Below, one piece after another: positions 18,608 to 27,968 of a stretch of 64,000 bases of DNA. The stretch lies in contig NZ_BMIM01000004.1 in the NCBI RefSeq assembly GCF_014642275.1, positions 1-64,000 of the forward strand, written 5' to 3'. The position numbers and the translations under genes were made by a program. A model generated the notes under the pieces. The model saw nothing but the letters and a program-made list of their open reading frames with translations, was not told the origin of the DNA and ran no database searches. How positions within the stretch are numbered: the first letter of the stretch is position 1; every line of letters starts with the position of its first letter. This stretch comes from Flavobacterium lutivivi (lineage in GTDB: Bacteria > Bacteroidota > Bacteroidia > Flavobacteriales > Flavobacteriaceae).

Positions 18608-21600
18608 CTAATATTTGACTAATCTATATGTTCCTACATTTTCTTTGGAAAATATTTTCAAAAAATAAATTCCACTCGAACACTCACTTAAATCCAATTG
18701 AAGATTGCTACTATCAGCTAAGAAGACTTTTACTAGCTGACCAATACTATTAATGATTTCTACTTTATCAATTTCTTTATCACCAGTAATAGATAATCTA
18801 TCGTTGAAAGGATTAGGGGAAACTAACCATTTAAAATTATCTTGTTCATCTATTTGCAAAGAGTTAGTACAAGAAACATATCGAATTCTATTAACATTTT
18901 GTTCTGAGCATGCAGAATTTGCATGGATATAATATCGTATATCTCCTGAGTATGAACCCGAGTTCCATATTAAAGGAGTAGTTCCAGAAGTCAAAACGCT
19001 TGTTCCTGCTGAATTAGTTATGGTGATGAAATCTGTATTTTTTGAACTAGAAAAAGTATACTGTTTATTGGTAACAGTTGCCACTTTTGAAAACTCTCCA
19101 GCATAAGCATCTGTTACAATTGTTTCACTTGATCCTGAACATGAAGGTGTAAATATAGTTGATGGATATAAATTATAACTTGCACCATTACAACTCAATA
19201 ATGAGTTTGTGGTAAATGAACCTCCAGAAACCCATGAGCTATTAGAATTTCCACAATTACTTCTTACCCAAAAATAGTAGGTTGTTGAGCTAGTTAATGA
19301 AGTAAGTGTTGCTAACGTTGTACTAATATTTCCAGAAGGTGTAGTAATAGCCGTTGGCGCTGTACTACTAGTAGCAAAATACACATCATAAGTTGCACCT
19401 GAAGTTGTTGATGGAGTAAATGATATTTGTGCAGAGTTTGAGGTAATATTTTGTGAAACTAATAAAGTTGGTGCGGAACAAGCTGTGGAAGTATTACATG
19501 TAATGTAACGAATTCTATTTGATCCTTGACTACCACAAGCTGAATCTGTGTGTAAATAATATCTAATTATTCCAGTCGTACTGCCAGAATTCCAGTTTAA
19601 AGGTGTTAGTCCATTTGCTAGTAAAACACCTCCATCTTGGTTAGTGATTGTGATATAGTCAGTTGGTATTGAACTAGAGAAAGTGTATGTTGTATTTGCA
19701 TTTATGATTACATTAGTATATTCTCCTGCATAAGCATTTGTAACTATGCTTTCGGCAGATCCAGTACATGCAGGTGTATAGTCATTCAAAGGAAATTGTC
19801 CATAAGTAGCAGTATTACAGAAAGTAGTCGAAACCTGTGTTGTAAAACTTCCTCCAGAAACCCAACCGCTTTGAGATGTCCCACAATCAGAGCGAAGCCA
19901 AAAATAATAAACCGTATTAGGTTGTAAATTATTTAAAAAAACAGTATTTGAAACACTATTACCCGATGGCACAGTTGAACCATTTGGTGTTGTATTATTT
20001 GTACTGAAATAATATTGATAACCTCCAGAAGGCGATGGTGATGGTTCTGTCCAGCTAATTGTAGCTGCAGTACTTGTAATATTTAACACTGTAATTGTTG
20101 TTGGCGAACCACATGACACCGAAGATTGACAAGCGATATATTTTGTTCTATTTGTACCTTGAGAAGCACAAGCAGAATTAGCATGTATGTAATATCTAAT
20201 TGAGCCTGTATTCACTCCAGAAGACCATTGTAGAGGAGTTGTTCCTGCAATATAGGTAATACTAGCATCAGTATTTGTTATTGTAATATAATCACTCGCA
20301 ACCGAACTTGTGAAAGTATAACTTGTATTTGCACTAATATTTATAACACTATATTCACCAGCAAAAGCATCAGTTACAATTACTTCGTTGTTTCCAAAAC
20401 ATGTTGGAGTGAATGTAGTCGTTGGGTATTGTCCATAGGTTGCAGTAGTACATCCAGCTCCTGCACCTACTGTACTAAAACTGTTCCCAAAAACCCAATT
20501 ACTCTGCGTGGTTCCGCAGTTAGAACGAACCCAAAAATAGTATGTAGTATTAGCCAATAGTCCAGAGAGATTAAGCGTCGTAGCGCTTGTAGATCCTGAT
20601 GGCGTTGCACTTGCAGAAGGTGTAGCTGATGATGTACTATAATAATATTGATAGCCATTTGATGGCGATGGATTGGCTGCAACCCAGCTGATAATTGCAG
20701 ATGAACTTGTGACAGATGAAAATGAGACTGAGCCTGGAGCTGAACATGACACCGCATTTTGACATGTAATTTTTGTAGTTCTGTTAACATTTTGACTTCC
20801 ACAAGTAGAATTTAAATGAAGAAAAAACTTTATAGTAGTTGTATTAGCTCCTGATGACCAAACCAAAGGAGTTGTTCCACTTGCATAAGCTACAGAAGTA
20901 TTGTTATCTCTAATAGTAATAAAGTCAGTTCCTACAGTACTAGTAAAAGTATATACCTTATTAGGTAAAACATTAACTAAACTATATTCTCCTGCCCACA
21001 TATTTGTTGATATAATTTCTGGACTTCCTGAACAAGCTGGTGTAAAAACCGTTGAAGGATTTTGACCATACAAAGCACTTACACAACCAGTTACTACTGT
21101 AGATTGAGTTGTAAAACTTCCACCAAAGACCCAATCACTTAAATCAGGATTACAATATGAACGAATCCAATAGTAGTAAGTTGTATTGGGAGACAAGCTA
21201 GACAAAGTAACTTTATTATCACTTGCAACTGTTCCACTTGGTGTTGCATTAATATTTGGAGTAATATTATTAGTACTATAATAATATTGGCACTGATTGA
21301 AAGAGCCAGAAAAGTTCCAATTTAAAACTGCTCCAGTTGAAGTAATTGATGATGTTGTTAAATTTATTGGAGGCAAACAGCTTGATGGGATTAATTTTGC
21401 AGTTATGTATCTAATACGTTCCGTTTGTTGAACTCCACATGAACTATTCGTGTTAATATAATACCTTATTGTTCCTGTGGTTATTGAATTCCATGTCAAA
21501 GGAGATGAACCATGAGCAATAACTGAAGTTGAATTTATATCAGTAATTGTAATATAATCAGAACTAACAGATGTTTCAAAAATATATTGTCTGTTTGGCA

Positions 21601-22138
21601 TCACTTCTACTTTTGAAAACTCTCCAGCATATGAATTCGATGAAATTACTTCTGGTAATTGGGTATATTGTGGTGTAAAGGTTTCTGTTGGTGATAATCC
21701 GTATGGTGCTACAGGACAACCTGAACCAGCTGGTATAGTAGTGAACTTTATTGGTCCACGCCAAGGTCCAGGAGTAACACCAGTTTCACTACCACATCTA
21801 GAACGAATAAATACATAAATTGTTGCACCAGTTACATAACCAGATAAAGTAACATTATTCGATGAAGTGTTACCAGATGGTGTTGTACTTGAAGTAGGTG
21901 CATATCCTTGTATCGATGTATACCAATAATCATAACCATACCACGGCGATGGATTTGGATGTTCCCAACTTATTGTTCCGCTGTTATCATCAACTGCAAT
22001 GAGCGTTGGATTAATGGGATCATTACATGGCGATTGTCCAATAGCAAGATTTGACAAAAGAGTGAAAAATACCATAACCAAAGTTTTCAAAGTGTTTTTT
22101 ACACTAAGATTTCTTAAGTAAAAATCATTCATTTTCAT
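18608..22138 (-). CDS. FN3-repeat secreted adhesin with T9SS type A sorting domain
   Basis: The 1176-residue protein has a signal peptide ending near LAIGQS. It then alternates five fibronectin-III domains with five copies of a second module of about 105 residues (YGxxPxxxFTPxC...AGEYS...DYITIT...TPLxWSSG...RYYIHxNSxCxxQxxNR). The last 75 residues are a type A C-terminal sorting domain: WLVSPNPFNDRL, a hydrophobic middle and GIYFLKIFSKENVGTYRLVKY. It is therefore expected to cross the outer membrane by T9SS and be attached to the surface. The start could be the first or third codon. A histidine-kinase/LytTR pair lies just upstream on the same strand and may regulate it (inference). Confidence 0.9.
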   Translation of the reverse strand: MKMNDFYLRNLSVKNTLKTLVMVFFTLLSNLAIGQSPCNDPINPTLIAVDDNSGTISWEHPNPSPWYGYDYWYTSIQGYAPTSSTTPSGNTSSNNVTLSGYVTGATIYVFIRSRCGSETGVTPGPWRGPIKFTTIPAGSGCPVAPYGLSPTETFTPQYTQLPEVISSNSYAGEFSKVEVMPNRQYIFETSVSSDYITITDINSTSVIAHGSSPLTWNSITTGTIRYYINTNSSCGVQQTERIRYITAKLIPSSCLPPINLTTSSITSTGAVLNWNFSGSFNQCQYYYSTNNITPNINATPSGTVASDNKVTLSSLSPNTTYYYWIRSYCNPDLSDWVFGGSFTTQSTVVTGCVSALYGQNPSTVFTPACSGSPEIISTNMWAGEYSLVNVLPNKVYTFTSTVGTDFITIRDNNTSVAYASGTTPLVWSSGANTTTIKFFLHLNSTCGSQNVNRTTKITCQNAVSCSAPGSVSFSSVTSSSAIISWVAANPSPSNGYQYYYSTSSATPSASATPSGSTSATTLNLSGLLANTTYYFWVRSNCGTTQSNWVFGNSFSTVGAGAGCTTATYGQYPTTTFTPTCFGNNEVIVTDAFAGEYSVINISANTSYTFTSSVASDYITITNTDASITYIAGTTPLQWSSGVNTGSIRYYIHANSACASQGTNRTKYIACQSSVSCGSPTTITVLNITSTAATISWTEPSPSPSGGYQYYFSTNNTTPNGSTVPSGNSVSNTVFLNNLQPNTVYYFWLRSDCGTSQSGWVSGGSFTTQVSTTFCNTATYGQFPLNDYTPACTGSAESIVTNAYAGEYTNVIINANTTYTFSSSIPTDYITITNQDGGVLLANGLTPLNWNSGSTTGIIRYYLHTDSACGSQGSNRIRYITCNTSTACSAPTLLVSQNITSNSAQISFTPSTTSGATYDVYFATSSTAPTAITTPSGNISTTLATLTSLTSSTTYYFWVRSNCGNSNSSWVSGGSFTTNSLLSCNGASYNLYPSTIFTPSCSGSSETIVTDAYAGEFSKVATVTNKQYTFSSSKNTDFITITNSAGTSVLTSGTTPLIWNSGSYSGDIRYYIHANSACSEQNVNRIRYVSCTNSLQIDEQDNFKWLVSPNPFNDRLSITGDKEIDKVEIINSIGQLVKVFLADSSNLQLDLSECSSGIYFLKIFSKENVGTYRLVKY

Positions 22139-22161
22139 TTTTTTTAAAAGTTTTACAAAAA

Positions 22162-22179
22162 CTGAATTCTAAAATTCAG
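22162..22179. promoter_or_regulatory. Inverted repeat 24 bp upstream of the adhesin start
   Basis: CTGAATTCTAAAATTCAG has 7-bp perfect arms around a 4-nt centre. It lies between the LytTR regulator gene and the adhesin start, so it may be an operator or a hairpin in the adhesin leader. LytTR proteins usually bind direct repeats, so it is not a typical site for that family. Confidence 0.35.
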
Positions 22180-22315
22180 AAGTAGAATTATTAATGGATA
22201 ATAACCAAATGTAAAACCTTTAAATAGTCTTATTTTAGCAAATGAATAAGTGTAGGTATTTAATGAAAGTTAGTGGTTTGTAATCGAAAATTCGTTTTTC
22301 AAGAGAAATAGAAAA

Positions 22316-23065
22316 CTACAAAGTATCAATTAAGGCTAAAAATTCTTCTTTTTTCCTGATTGCCAAAGGAATATTTTTTTTATTTTTCATTACAATGGTA
22401 TTACCACCATCTCCTTTAATAAAATGATCGAAATAGAGCATATTAATGAGATGAGATTGATGTGCTCTAAAAAAATTGAAGGGTTTTAAAAGCGTTTCAT
22501 ACTCTTTGAGTGTGGTAGAAACAACCAATTTTGGTGCGTTTATAAAATAAAAAGTAGTGTAATTTTTATCGGCTTCACAATTCACTATATCCTGAATATT
22601 AACAGAATAAATTTTTTCAGCGGTTTTCAATACAAGCTTCTGCAGGTTTTTTTGCCGCTCAAGATTAGAAAATAATGTGTTCAGCTTAATTTCAAGTGCT
22701 TCTTTACTTAATGACTCTTCGGCTTTATTCACTGCATCTATTAGGTCATTACTATCCAAAGGTTTAAGCAAATAATCTATAGCACTAAACCGAAAAGCCC
22801 TAATTGCAAAATCCTCAAAACCTGTGATAAAAATAACTTTAAATTGAATAGGTTTTAATCTATGCAGCAAATCAAACCCTGTACCATCAGCCATTTCAAC
22901 ATCAAGAAAAACTAAATCTGGAACAATTTGCCTAATAAGATTGATGCCACTTTCCACACTATTTGCCTGTCCAATTATAGCCACATTAGGGCAATGCAAC
23001 TTGATTACATCGATGTTTTTTTTTCGGATAGCGTCTATATCATCAATAACAACAGCTCTTAGCAT
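22316..23065 (-). CDS. LytTR-family response regulator
   Basis: This 249-residue protein has a REC domain (1-120) with the acidic pair Asp8/Asp9, phosphoacceptor Asp55 in DLVFLDVEM and Lys in YLLKPLD. A LytTR DNA-binding domain follows (about 145-249; FFRAHQSHLIN, DGGNTIVMKNKKNIPLA). The partner kinase gene ends 8 nt upstream, so they form one operon. LytTR regulators often control secreted or surface factors, and the next gene downstream on this strand is a surface adhesin. Confidence 0.95.
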   Translation of the reverse strand: MLRAVVIDDIDAIRKKNIDVIKLHCPNVAIIGQANSVESGINLIRQIVPDLVFLDVEMADGTGFDLLHRLKPIQFKVIFITGFEDFAIRAFRFSAIDYLLKPLDSNDLIDAVNKAEESLSKEALEIKLNTLFSNLERQKNLQKLVLKTAEKIYSVNIQDIVNCEADKNYTTFYFINAPKLVVSTTLKEYETLLKPFNFFRAHQSHLINMLYFDHFIKGDGGNTIVMKNKKNIPLAIRKKEEFLALIDTL

Positions 23066-23073
23066 AGTGATAA

Positions 23074-25020
23074 TTAGTTTTCGTAAATGTATGGAATTTC
23101 AAAATAAACTTTTGCTCCCATTATTTTATTATTCTCACCAATAATATTGACATGATGCACTACAACATTTTCATTTTTAAGAAGTACACCCAATCGTTCT
23201 TTGGTAATTTTCATTGCGAGAGACTTTTTAGTTCCCAATTGTTTCTCTTCTCTAAATCCTTCACCATTATCAATAATTTCTACATATAGTAGCCCTTTTC
23301 TTTTTTCAAACGATATATTTATTTTTCCTTGTGATGCTTTGCCTTTGAGTCCATGTTTTATAGCATTTTCTACAAAAGGTTGTATCAACATTGGTGGCAA
23401 CAAAATAGCTTCTGGTTCAATTGTCTCATCAACCGAAATTTGAAAATCAAATTTATTATTATACAAAAGTTGCTGTATGCTAAGATAGTTTTCAATTAGA
23501 GTTATTTCTTCCTCAAGAGTGATATAATTTTCTGTTGAATGTTCCAAAATTTGTCTGGTTAGTTTAGAAAATTTACCCAAATAATTTATAGCATCTTTAT
23601 CCTGCTTATTATAAATCAAACTTTGAATATTATCTATCGAATTAAATATAAAATGTGGGTTCATTTGTGTTAGCAATAATTTTTGCTTCAATTCATTCTT
23701 TTCTAATTGGTTAATAGCTTGTTTTTGTTTGTAGTTTTTATACAAAAAATAAGTCCCAACAATAATTAAAACAATCAAGAAAAGTAAACCTACTAGCAAA
23801 ACATTCTTTCTAAAATTCTTTCTTTCATTTTCCAACTTGTATTTTAATTCTCTTTTTTCAAAAGCAAATTTCAACTGTTGCTCTTTGAGTGTGCTTCTGT
23901 TTTCCATGACTTTGGAAGAATCTTTATATTGATGGAATAACTCAAGCATAGATAATGATTTTTGATACTGCCCACTTTCTTTTGTTACCTGATAAAGTAT
24001 TTGATAAATTCGCTCAATCAAATCTATATTCCCTATTGTTTTAGCTATCAGCAATCCGTTATTCAGAGTTGTTTCGGCTTTTTTATAATTTTTTTTCTTA
24101 AAATATACTTCACCAAGATTAGTTAAAGTTAATCCTTTTGAAAAATCATTTTCCGATAAAACTTCTGCTTCTTCTAATAGTTTTTGGGCTTCATCATAAT
24201 TGTTTTTTTTCATTTCAATCATCCCTAATCTACCTAGTGCTAAACCCATTAGAGAATTATCTTTATGCTTTCTAGAAAGCAATAATGAAGCATTTAGGTT
24301 TCTAGCAGCTTCGTCATATTGGTTCAGCGTTAAATTGCAAAATCCTTCATTCAAATACATGGTGCATTTTTGCAATTCATCCTCAACCGAAAGTGGCTGT
24401 GGTTTTTGATTTATATAAAAAATTGCTTTTTTATGAAAACCAACTGCTTGTTTATTATATCCTTGTTCAGAGTAGACTACACCAAGATTCAAATAGATGT
24501 ACCAAAGATTGTCTTCATTTCCTTTTTTGTGTTGATCAAAATATTTCAAAGCAGCATAGAAATTACTTATTGCTTTTTTATATTCCTTTTTTCTATAATA
24601 AATCAATCCTTTGCTTATCAAAGCCGCATGGTGTTCATTATCTGCTAAAGCTTCTTTATAAGTTTTGATTGCTTTATCTATGAACAGCATCGATTTTGGA
24701 TTACCTTCTTCCTCTTGTCGAACACTAACATTACTGTAGTAATTGCCTAAATACTTTAGATATTTCTTTTTTAACGAAGTATTTTGCAGGCTATTTTTAT
24801 AGGCTATTTTACCCATCAAGGCATTGTATCGATCAAAATCAGCATTATCATATACATTGTCCAATAATAGCTTAATAGATGTAAGCTTTGTCGTATCGTG
24901 AATTTTTGGTGCAACAATAACTTTTTTTAAGGAATCAATGTTATACTGAGCAAGAGCTCTATAAATTCCAAAAAAACAAAACAACAAGAATAGATAAAAT
25001 ACTTTTGAGTGGCGATTCAT
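23074..25020 (-). CDS. TPR-containing LytS/YehU-type sensor histidine kinase
   Basis: The 648-residue protein has a signal peptide, then an array of TPR-like helical repeats (about 60-380), one transmembrane helix (about 413-432, VLLVGLLFLIVLIIVGTYFLY), and a His_kinase plus HATPase module. The phospho-acceptor His is in LTQMNPHFIFNS at about residue 455. IQPFVENAIKHG (N box) and IIDNGEGF (G box) are intact. This architecture, with periplasmic TPRs, is common in Bacteroidota. The input signal is unknown. The LytTR regulator follows 8 nt downstream. Confidence 0.94.
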   Translation of the reverse strand: MNRHSKVFYLFLLFCFFGIYRALAQYNIDSLKKVIVAPKIHDTTKLTSIKLLLDNVYDNADFDRYNALMGKIAYKNSLQNTSLKKKYLKYLGNYYSNVSVRQEEEGNPKSMLFIDKAIKTYKEALADNEHHAALISKGLIYYRKKEYKKAISNFYAALKYFDQHKKGNEDNLWYIYLNLGVVYSEQGYNKQAVGFHKKAIFYINQKPQPLSVEDELQKCTMYLNEGFCNLTLNQYDEAARNLNASLLLSRKHKDNSLMGLALGRLGMIEMKKNNYDEAQKLLEEAEVLSENDFSKGLTLTNLGEVYFKKKNYKKAETTLNNGLLIAKTIGNIDLIERIYQILYQVTKESGQYQKSLSMLELFHQYKDSSKVMENRSTLKEQQLKFAFEKRELKYKLENERKNFRKNVLLVGLLFLIVLIIVGTYFLYKNYKQKQAINQLEKNELKQKLLLTQMNPHFIFNSIDNIQSLIYNKQDKDAINYLGKFSKLTRQILEHSTENYITLEEEITLIENYLSIQQLLYNNKFDFQISVDETIEPEAILLPPMLIQPFVENAIKHGLKGKASQGKINISFEKRKGLLYVEIIDNGEGFREEKQLGTKKSLAMKITKERLGVLLKNENVVVHHVNIIGENNKIMGAKVYFEIPYIYEN

Positions 25021-25049
25021 AAATAGCTTTTTTTGATGATTGATGTAAA

Positions 25050-25057
25050 CAAAAGTA
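25050..25057 (-). promoter_or_regulatory. -7 box for the kinase/regulator operon
   Basis: CAAAAGTA on the plus strand reads TACTTTTG leftwards, matching TAnnTTTG, 29 nt before the kinase ATG. I see no correctly spaced TTG. Confidence 0.45.
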
Positions 25058-25124
25058 CAATTAAATAAAATAACATTCTTTGATTAACAAAAATGAAAAG
25101 TCTATCTAAAGCCATATATTAGCT

Positions 25125-25673
25125 TCATTTTGTTGTAAAATACTCATCTGCCAGCAACGAAAAAAAGACAGAGTCTACATACGTATCTTCTAGCAAATAA
25201 TGTTTTCTTAAAACACCTTCTTTTGTAAAATGATTTTTGGCAATGATGTTCAGAGAAGGAACATTATCAACACCAACCAAAGCCTCTATCCTATTTAATT
25301 TTAGCTCATTGAACCCAAACCTGATGATAGCTTCTACTGCTTCACTCATTAATCCTTTGTTTTTAAAAAACTCATCTTCCATAGAATATCCTATCTCAGC
25401 TCTGAAATGCTCTTTGTTCCAGTTGTGCAAACCACATCGACCGATAATCTTGTTTGTTTCTTTATCGATTAGTAGAAACAAAACGAAACTTCTGTTGTAG
25501 CTAGAATAACCTTGCTTCTGTTTGAGTGCTTCTTTTTGATAAGCATCATCCGAAGTATGACCAAGCAAGGTTTTTATTTCTGAAATTGGCAAATTCTCAA
25601 AAATATAGTTCATGTCTTCGGGAGTAAAACCCTTTAGCAATAATCTGTTTGTTTCAATGATTTTAAGGTTCAT
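25125..25673 (-). CDS. GNAT N-acetyltransferase (RimJ/RimL-like)
   Basis: The 182-residue protein starts with the typical IIETNRLLLKGFTPEDMNYIFE and has GYSMEDEFFKNKGLMSEAVEAIIRFGFNELKLNRIEA, which covers the acetyl-CoA binding motif A and following strand, and VPSLNIIAKNHFTKEG. This is the Acetyltransf_3 group that acetylates protein N-termini or small amines. The substrate is unknown. It is a single gene between the kinase operon and a divergent SRPBCC gene. Confidence 0.88.
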   Translation of the reverse strand: MNLKIIETNRLLLKGFTPEDMNYIFENLPISEIKTLLGHTSDDAYQKEALKQKQGYSSYNRSFVLFLLIDKETNKIIGRCGLHNWNKEHFRAEIGYSMEDEFFKNKGLMSEAVEAIIRFGFNELKLNRIEALVGVDNVPSLNIIAKNHFTKEGVLRKHYLLEDTYVDSVFFSLLADEYFTTK

Positions 25674-25836
25674 TGCACTATTTTTTTTAATAAAGATAAT
25701 AAAATACTAAACGCTATTCGTTTTCTTATTCATTTAGAATAATGATTTATTTCATACTTTCGTAACAAGCAAATTCTTTAGAAAGAAATCGAAAAATAGC
25801 TTTCAAGGTTTTTTTAACCAAGAAATTTTCTAAATA

Positions 25837-26328
25837 ATGAAAGTAATAAACATTCATAAAAGAATAATTCAACAGCCTAAATCTGAAATCGTCAAACTAT
25901 TTAACACTTTGGCATCAGATGATGATAGAATGCTTGCGATTACCAAATGGTCGCCAATGAAACTCGACAAAGGGTTACAAGTTGGTTCAAAAGGTGGTCA
26001 TGGACCAATAAAATATTTTGTCACTGACTATCATCCCGAAAAATCTATAACTTTTCAGTTTGACATGACAGGTTTTGATGGTTATCATAGGTTTGACATT
26101 GAAAAACTAGAGGAAAGCAAGACTTTGCTTACTCACACGATAGACATGACAACAACTGGAAAGGCTACTCTCAAATGGGTATTTGCTATTCGCTGGCTAC
26201 ACGATGCTTATATAGAAGATGCTTTAGACAATGTAGAAAATCAATTTACCGAAAACAAAAAACGCACCGAATGGAGCTATTGGGTAAAAACGTTGAGAAA
26301 AGTTATGAAACCCAAACAAAAGGACTAA
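25837..26328 (+). CDS. SRPBCC-type polyketide cyclase/START-like protein
   Basis: This 163-residue soluble protein has the helix-grip layout of the SRPBCC superfamily: HKRIIQQPKSEIVKLFNTLAS at the N-terminus, a strand-rich centre with GGHGPIKYFVTDYHPEKSITF, and a C-terminal helix EDALDNVENQFTENKK. The function is unknown. It is one of several small genes in a less conserved stretch, with no visible operon partner. I did not see a clean promoter; TACTTTCG at about 25757 is one base off the -7 box. Confidence 0.65.
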   Translation: MKVINIHKRIIQQPKSEIVKLFNTLASDDDRMLAITKWSPMKLDKGLQVGSKGGHGPIKYFVTDYHPEKSITFQFDMTGFDGYHRFDIEKLEESKTLLTHTIDMTTTGKATLKWVFAIRWLHDAYIEDALDNVENQFTENKKRTEWSYWVKTLRKVMKPKQKD

Positions 26329-26527
26329 AGCCTTAGAAATCTGCTTTGAGCAAATTTTCAAAATTATTTAACTTCCTAGCAAATATTTTTTCTGCATGCA
26401 TCATCTAGTCTTTGAAATATTGGATTTGATATTGTAATATAATATTGTATTTTTACTAAAATGAAGTAGCTATTATAAACTATTTCGAAAGTTTGTGTTG
26501 TAAACACTAGCTAAGAAACTCACAATT

Positions 26528-27037
26528 ATGGTATTGAAAGAAGATTTAGAAAAAAGATATTCAAAGTTGTCAAATCAAGAATTGATGGAGATCATTGAAA
26601 ATAAATTCAGTTATACTGAGTTAGCCGTTAGTGTTGCGTTTGCTGAGATTTCAAAAAGAAAAATAACCGAAGAAGATATAAAGACTTATAAGGATTTCCA
26701 GATTATTGAAGCTGAAAAACTTATTAAGAAAAATATTGTTGAAGATTTAACACTAGTTCAAAAAATTCTTTTTTTCATTTTTTGGATTCCTTTTATAGGT
26801 TTTCTTTTGAAGCGAAATTTTATTGAAGATGAATATATATTAAAACTTATGCAAGCCAACTATTACGCTTGGTTTGGTTTTATTTCTTGTGTTTTGTGTA
26901 TTCAGATTGATTCAAACCTAACCTTTTCTTTTTGGTTTTGGTGGATAGTTTGTTTTCTTTTAGCACTTTTATTTGATGAGAAATTCAATCGTCAAAACCA
27001 GATAAAAAAATTGCAACGAATTATAGATAGAGAATAA
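26528..27037 (+). CDS. Hypothetical membrane protein
   Basis: I do not recognise this 169-residue protein. The N-terminal 80 residues are charged and helical (EDLEKRYSKLSNQELMEIIE), resembling short helical repeats seen in other Bacteroidota hypothetical proteins. Two or three hydrophobic segments follow (about 77-92, 110-125, 130-148; FSFWFWWIVCFLLALLF), then a basic tail (RQNQIKKLQRIIDRE). It probably lies in the inner membrane with a cytoplasmic helical domain. A gap of 199 nt before it holds nothing I can name. Confidence 0.6.
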   Translation: MVLKEDLEKRYSKLSNQELMEIIENKFSYTELAVSVAFAEISKRKITEEDIKTYKDFQIIEAEKLIKKNIVEDLTLVQKILFFIFWIPFIGFLLKRNFIEDEYILKLMQANYYAWFGFISCVLCIQIDSNLTFSFWFWWIVCFLLALLFDEKFNRQNQIKKLQRIIDRE

Positions 27038-27080
27038 CTAATCCAGATGTTCCGGCTATTTTAGGGATTTTGAGTTTTTT

Positions 27081-27752
27081 TTAATCTAGCTTTTTATATT
27101 CCTGAATATGACCTAAATTCTTTAAAGTCAACATTTTTTTGAATTCTGTTTTTGATAATTCAATTACATTTCTTGTTGAATCAATTTTTTGCACTTTAAT
27201 TTTTGACAAAGAATCTATTCTTGTTAAATCATCATCAGAAACCAGTGTCATTAGTTTTAAATTCTTTTCATCTAATGACAAAATTTTTATCTTCCAGTAA
27301 ATCGAGTCTTTAGCATTTAAAACAATTGCTCCTTTAATTCTATTGACTTTATTAAAATCTGAAATTGAAAATATAGTATCATAGTAAGTACCTATAATTT
27401 CAATTGAATCTTTTACTTTTCTGAAGTCAAAAAACTTTTTACTGTCAAACAAATACATTCTATTGCCAATAATTTTAACACTATCCTTTACCGATTCAAA
27501 TTTCGATAGACTAATATTATTTCTCGTTATCCATTTATTACATATTACTTTATCTGTAATGATTAGATATGTAGAGTCTTGATTAATGTAACTTCCAACA
27601 AACCTATTTGGGAAATGTTTTAATTCTTTATCGTTTATTGGCTGAGATTCTTTAAACAAAAAATCAATTCCAAAATACTCTGCTTCAGCTTGTTTACAAC
27701 TGAAAAAAGACACGAAAACAAGAATTAAAAGAAAAAATTTAGTTGGTTTCAT
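27081..27752 (-). CDS. Hypothetical lipoprotein
   Basis: The 223-residue protein has a lipoprotein signal, with Cys19 after VSFFS. The mature part contains repeated strand pairs that often include DSI or DST (for example VKDSIEIIGTYYD and NAKDSIYWKI), suggesting a beta-sheet domain. I recognise no family. The gene ends with a T-run but no clear hairpin. Base composition is very AT-rich, like its neighbours. The function is unknown. Confidence 0.6.
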   Translation of the reverse strand: MKPTKFFLLILVFVSFFSCKQAEAEYFGIDFLFKESQPINDKELKHFPNRFVGSYINQDSTYLIITDKVICNKWITRNNISLSKFESVKDSVKIIGNRMYLFDSKKFFDFRKVKDSIEIIGTYYDTIFSISDFNKVNRIKGAIVLNAKDSIYWKIKILSLDEKNLKLMTLVSDDDLTRIDSLSKIKVQKIDSTRNVIELSKTEFKKMLTLKNLGHIQEYKKLD

Positions 27753-27805
27753 AAAGTTAGTTTAAGATACTCTTAACTAAATTCATGCCAAAAATTTTAA
27801 CTCGA

Positions 27806-27868
27806 TAGCTCCCAAATACCACAGATTTATAATCCTTGCAAATCATAATTTAAATTTAAAATATCAAC
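27806..27868. repeat. REP-like sequence, copy A
   Basis: This copy shares CACAGATTTATAATCC (27820-27835), then GCAAATCATAAT and a partly conserved tail, with copy B at 28764-28820 in the same orientation. The core contains a short palindrome (GATT-TAT-AATC). It lies in the intergenic gap downstream of the MORN-like gene. Confidence 0.6.
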
Positions 27869-27968
27869 CAGATATCTTGGATTTCTATTTAAATTTTGAT
27901 TATTTGTTCATTTACAATAGCTTAAATACTAAAAATTACTTCATCACTAGATTTGAAACATTACTCTA

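Noticed and set aside
20467-20802. Leftward 111-codon frame inside the FN3 adhesin
   Set aside because: It is rich in His and Gln as expected for a shifted reading of Ser/Thr-rich repeats, and lies fully inside a real gene.
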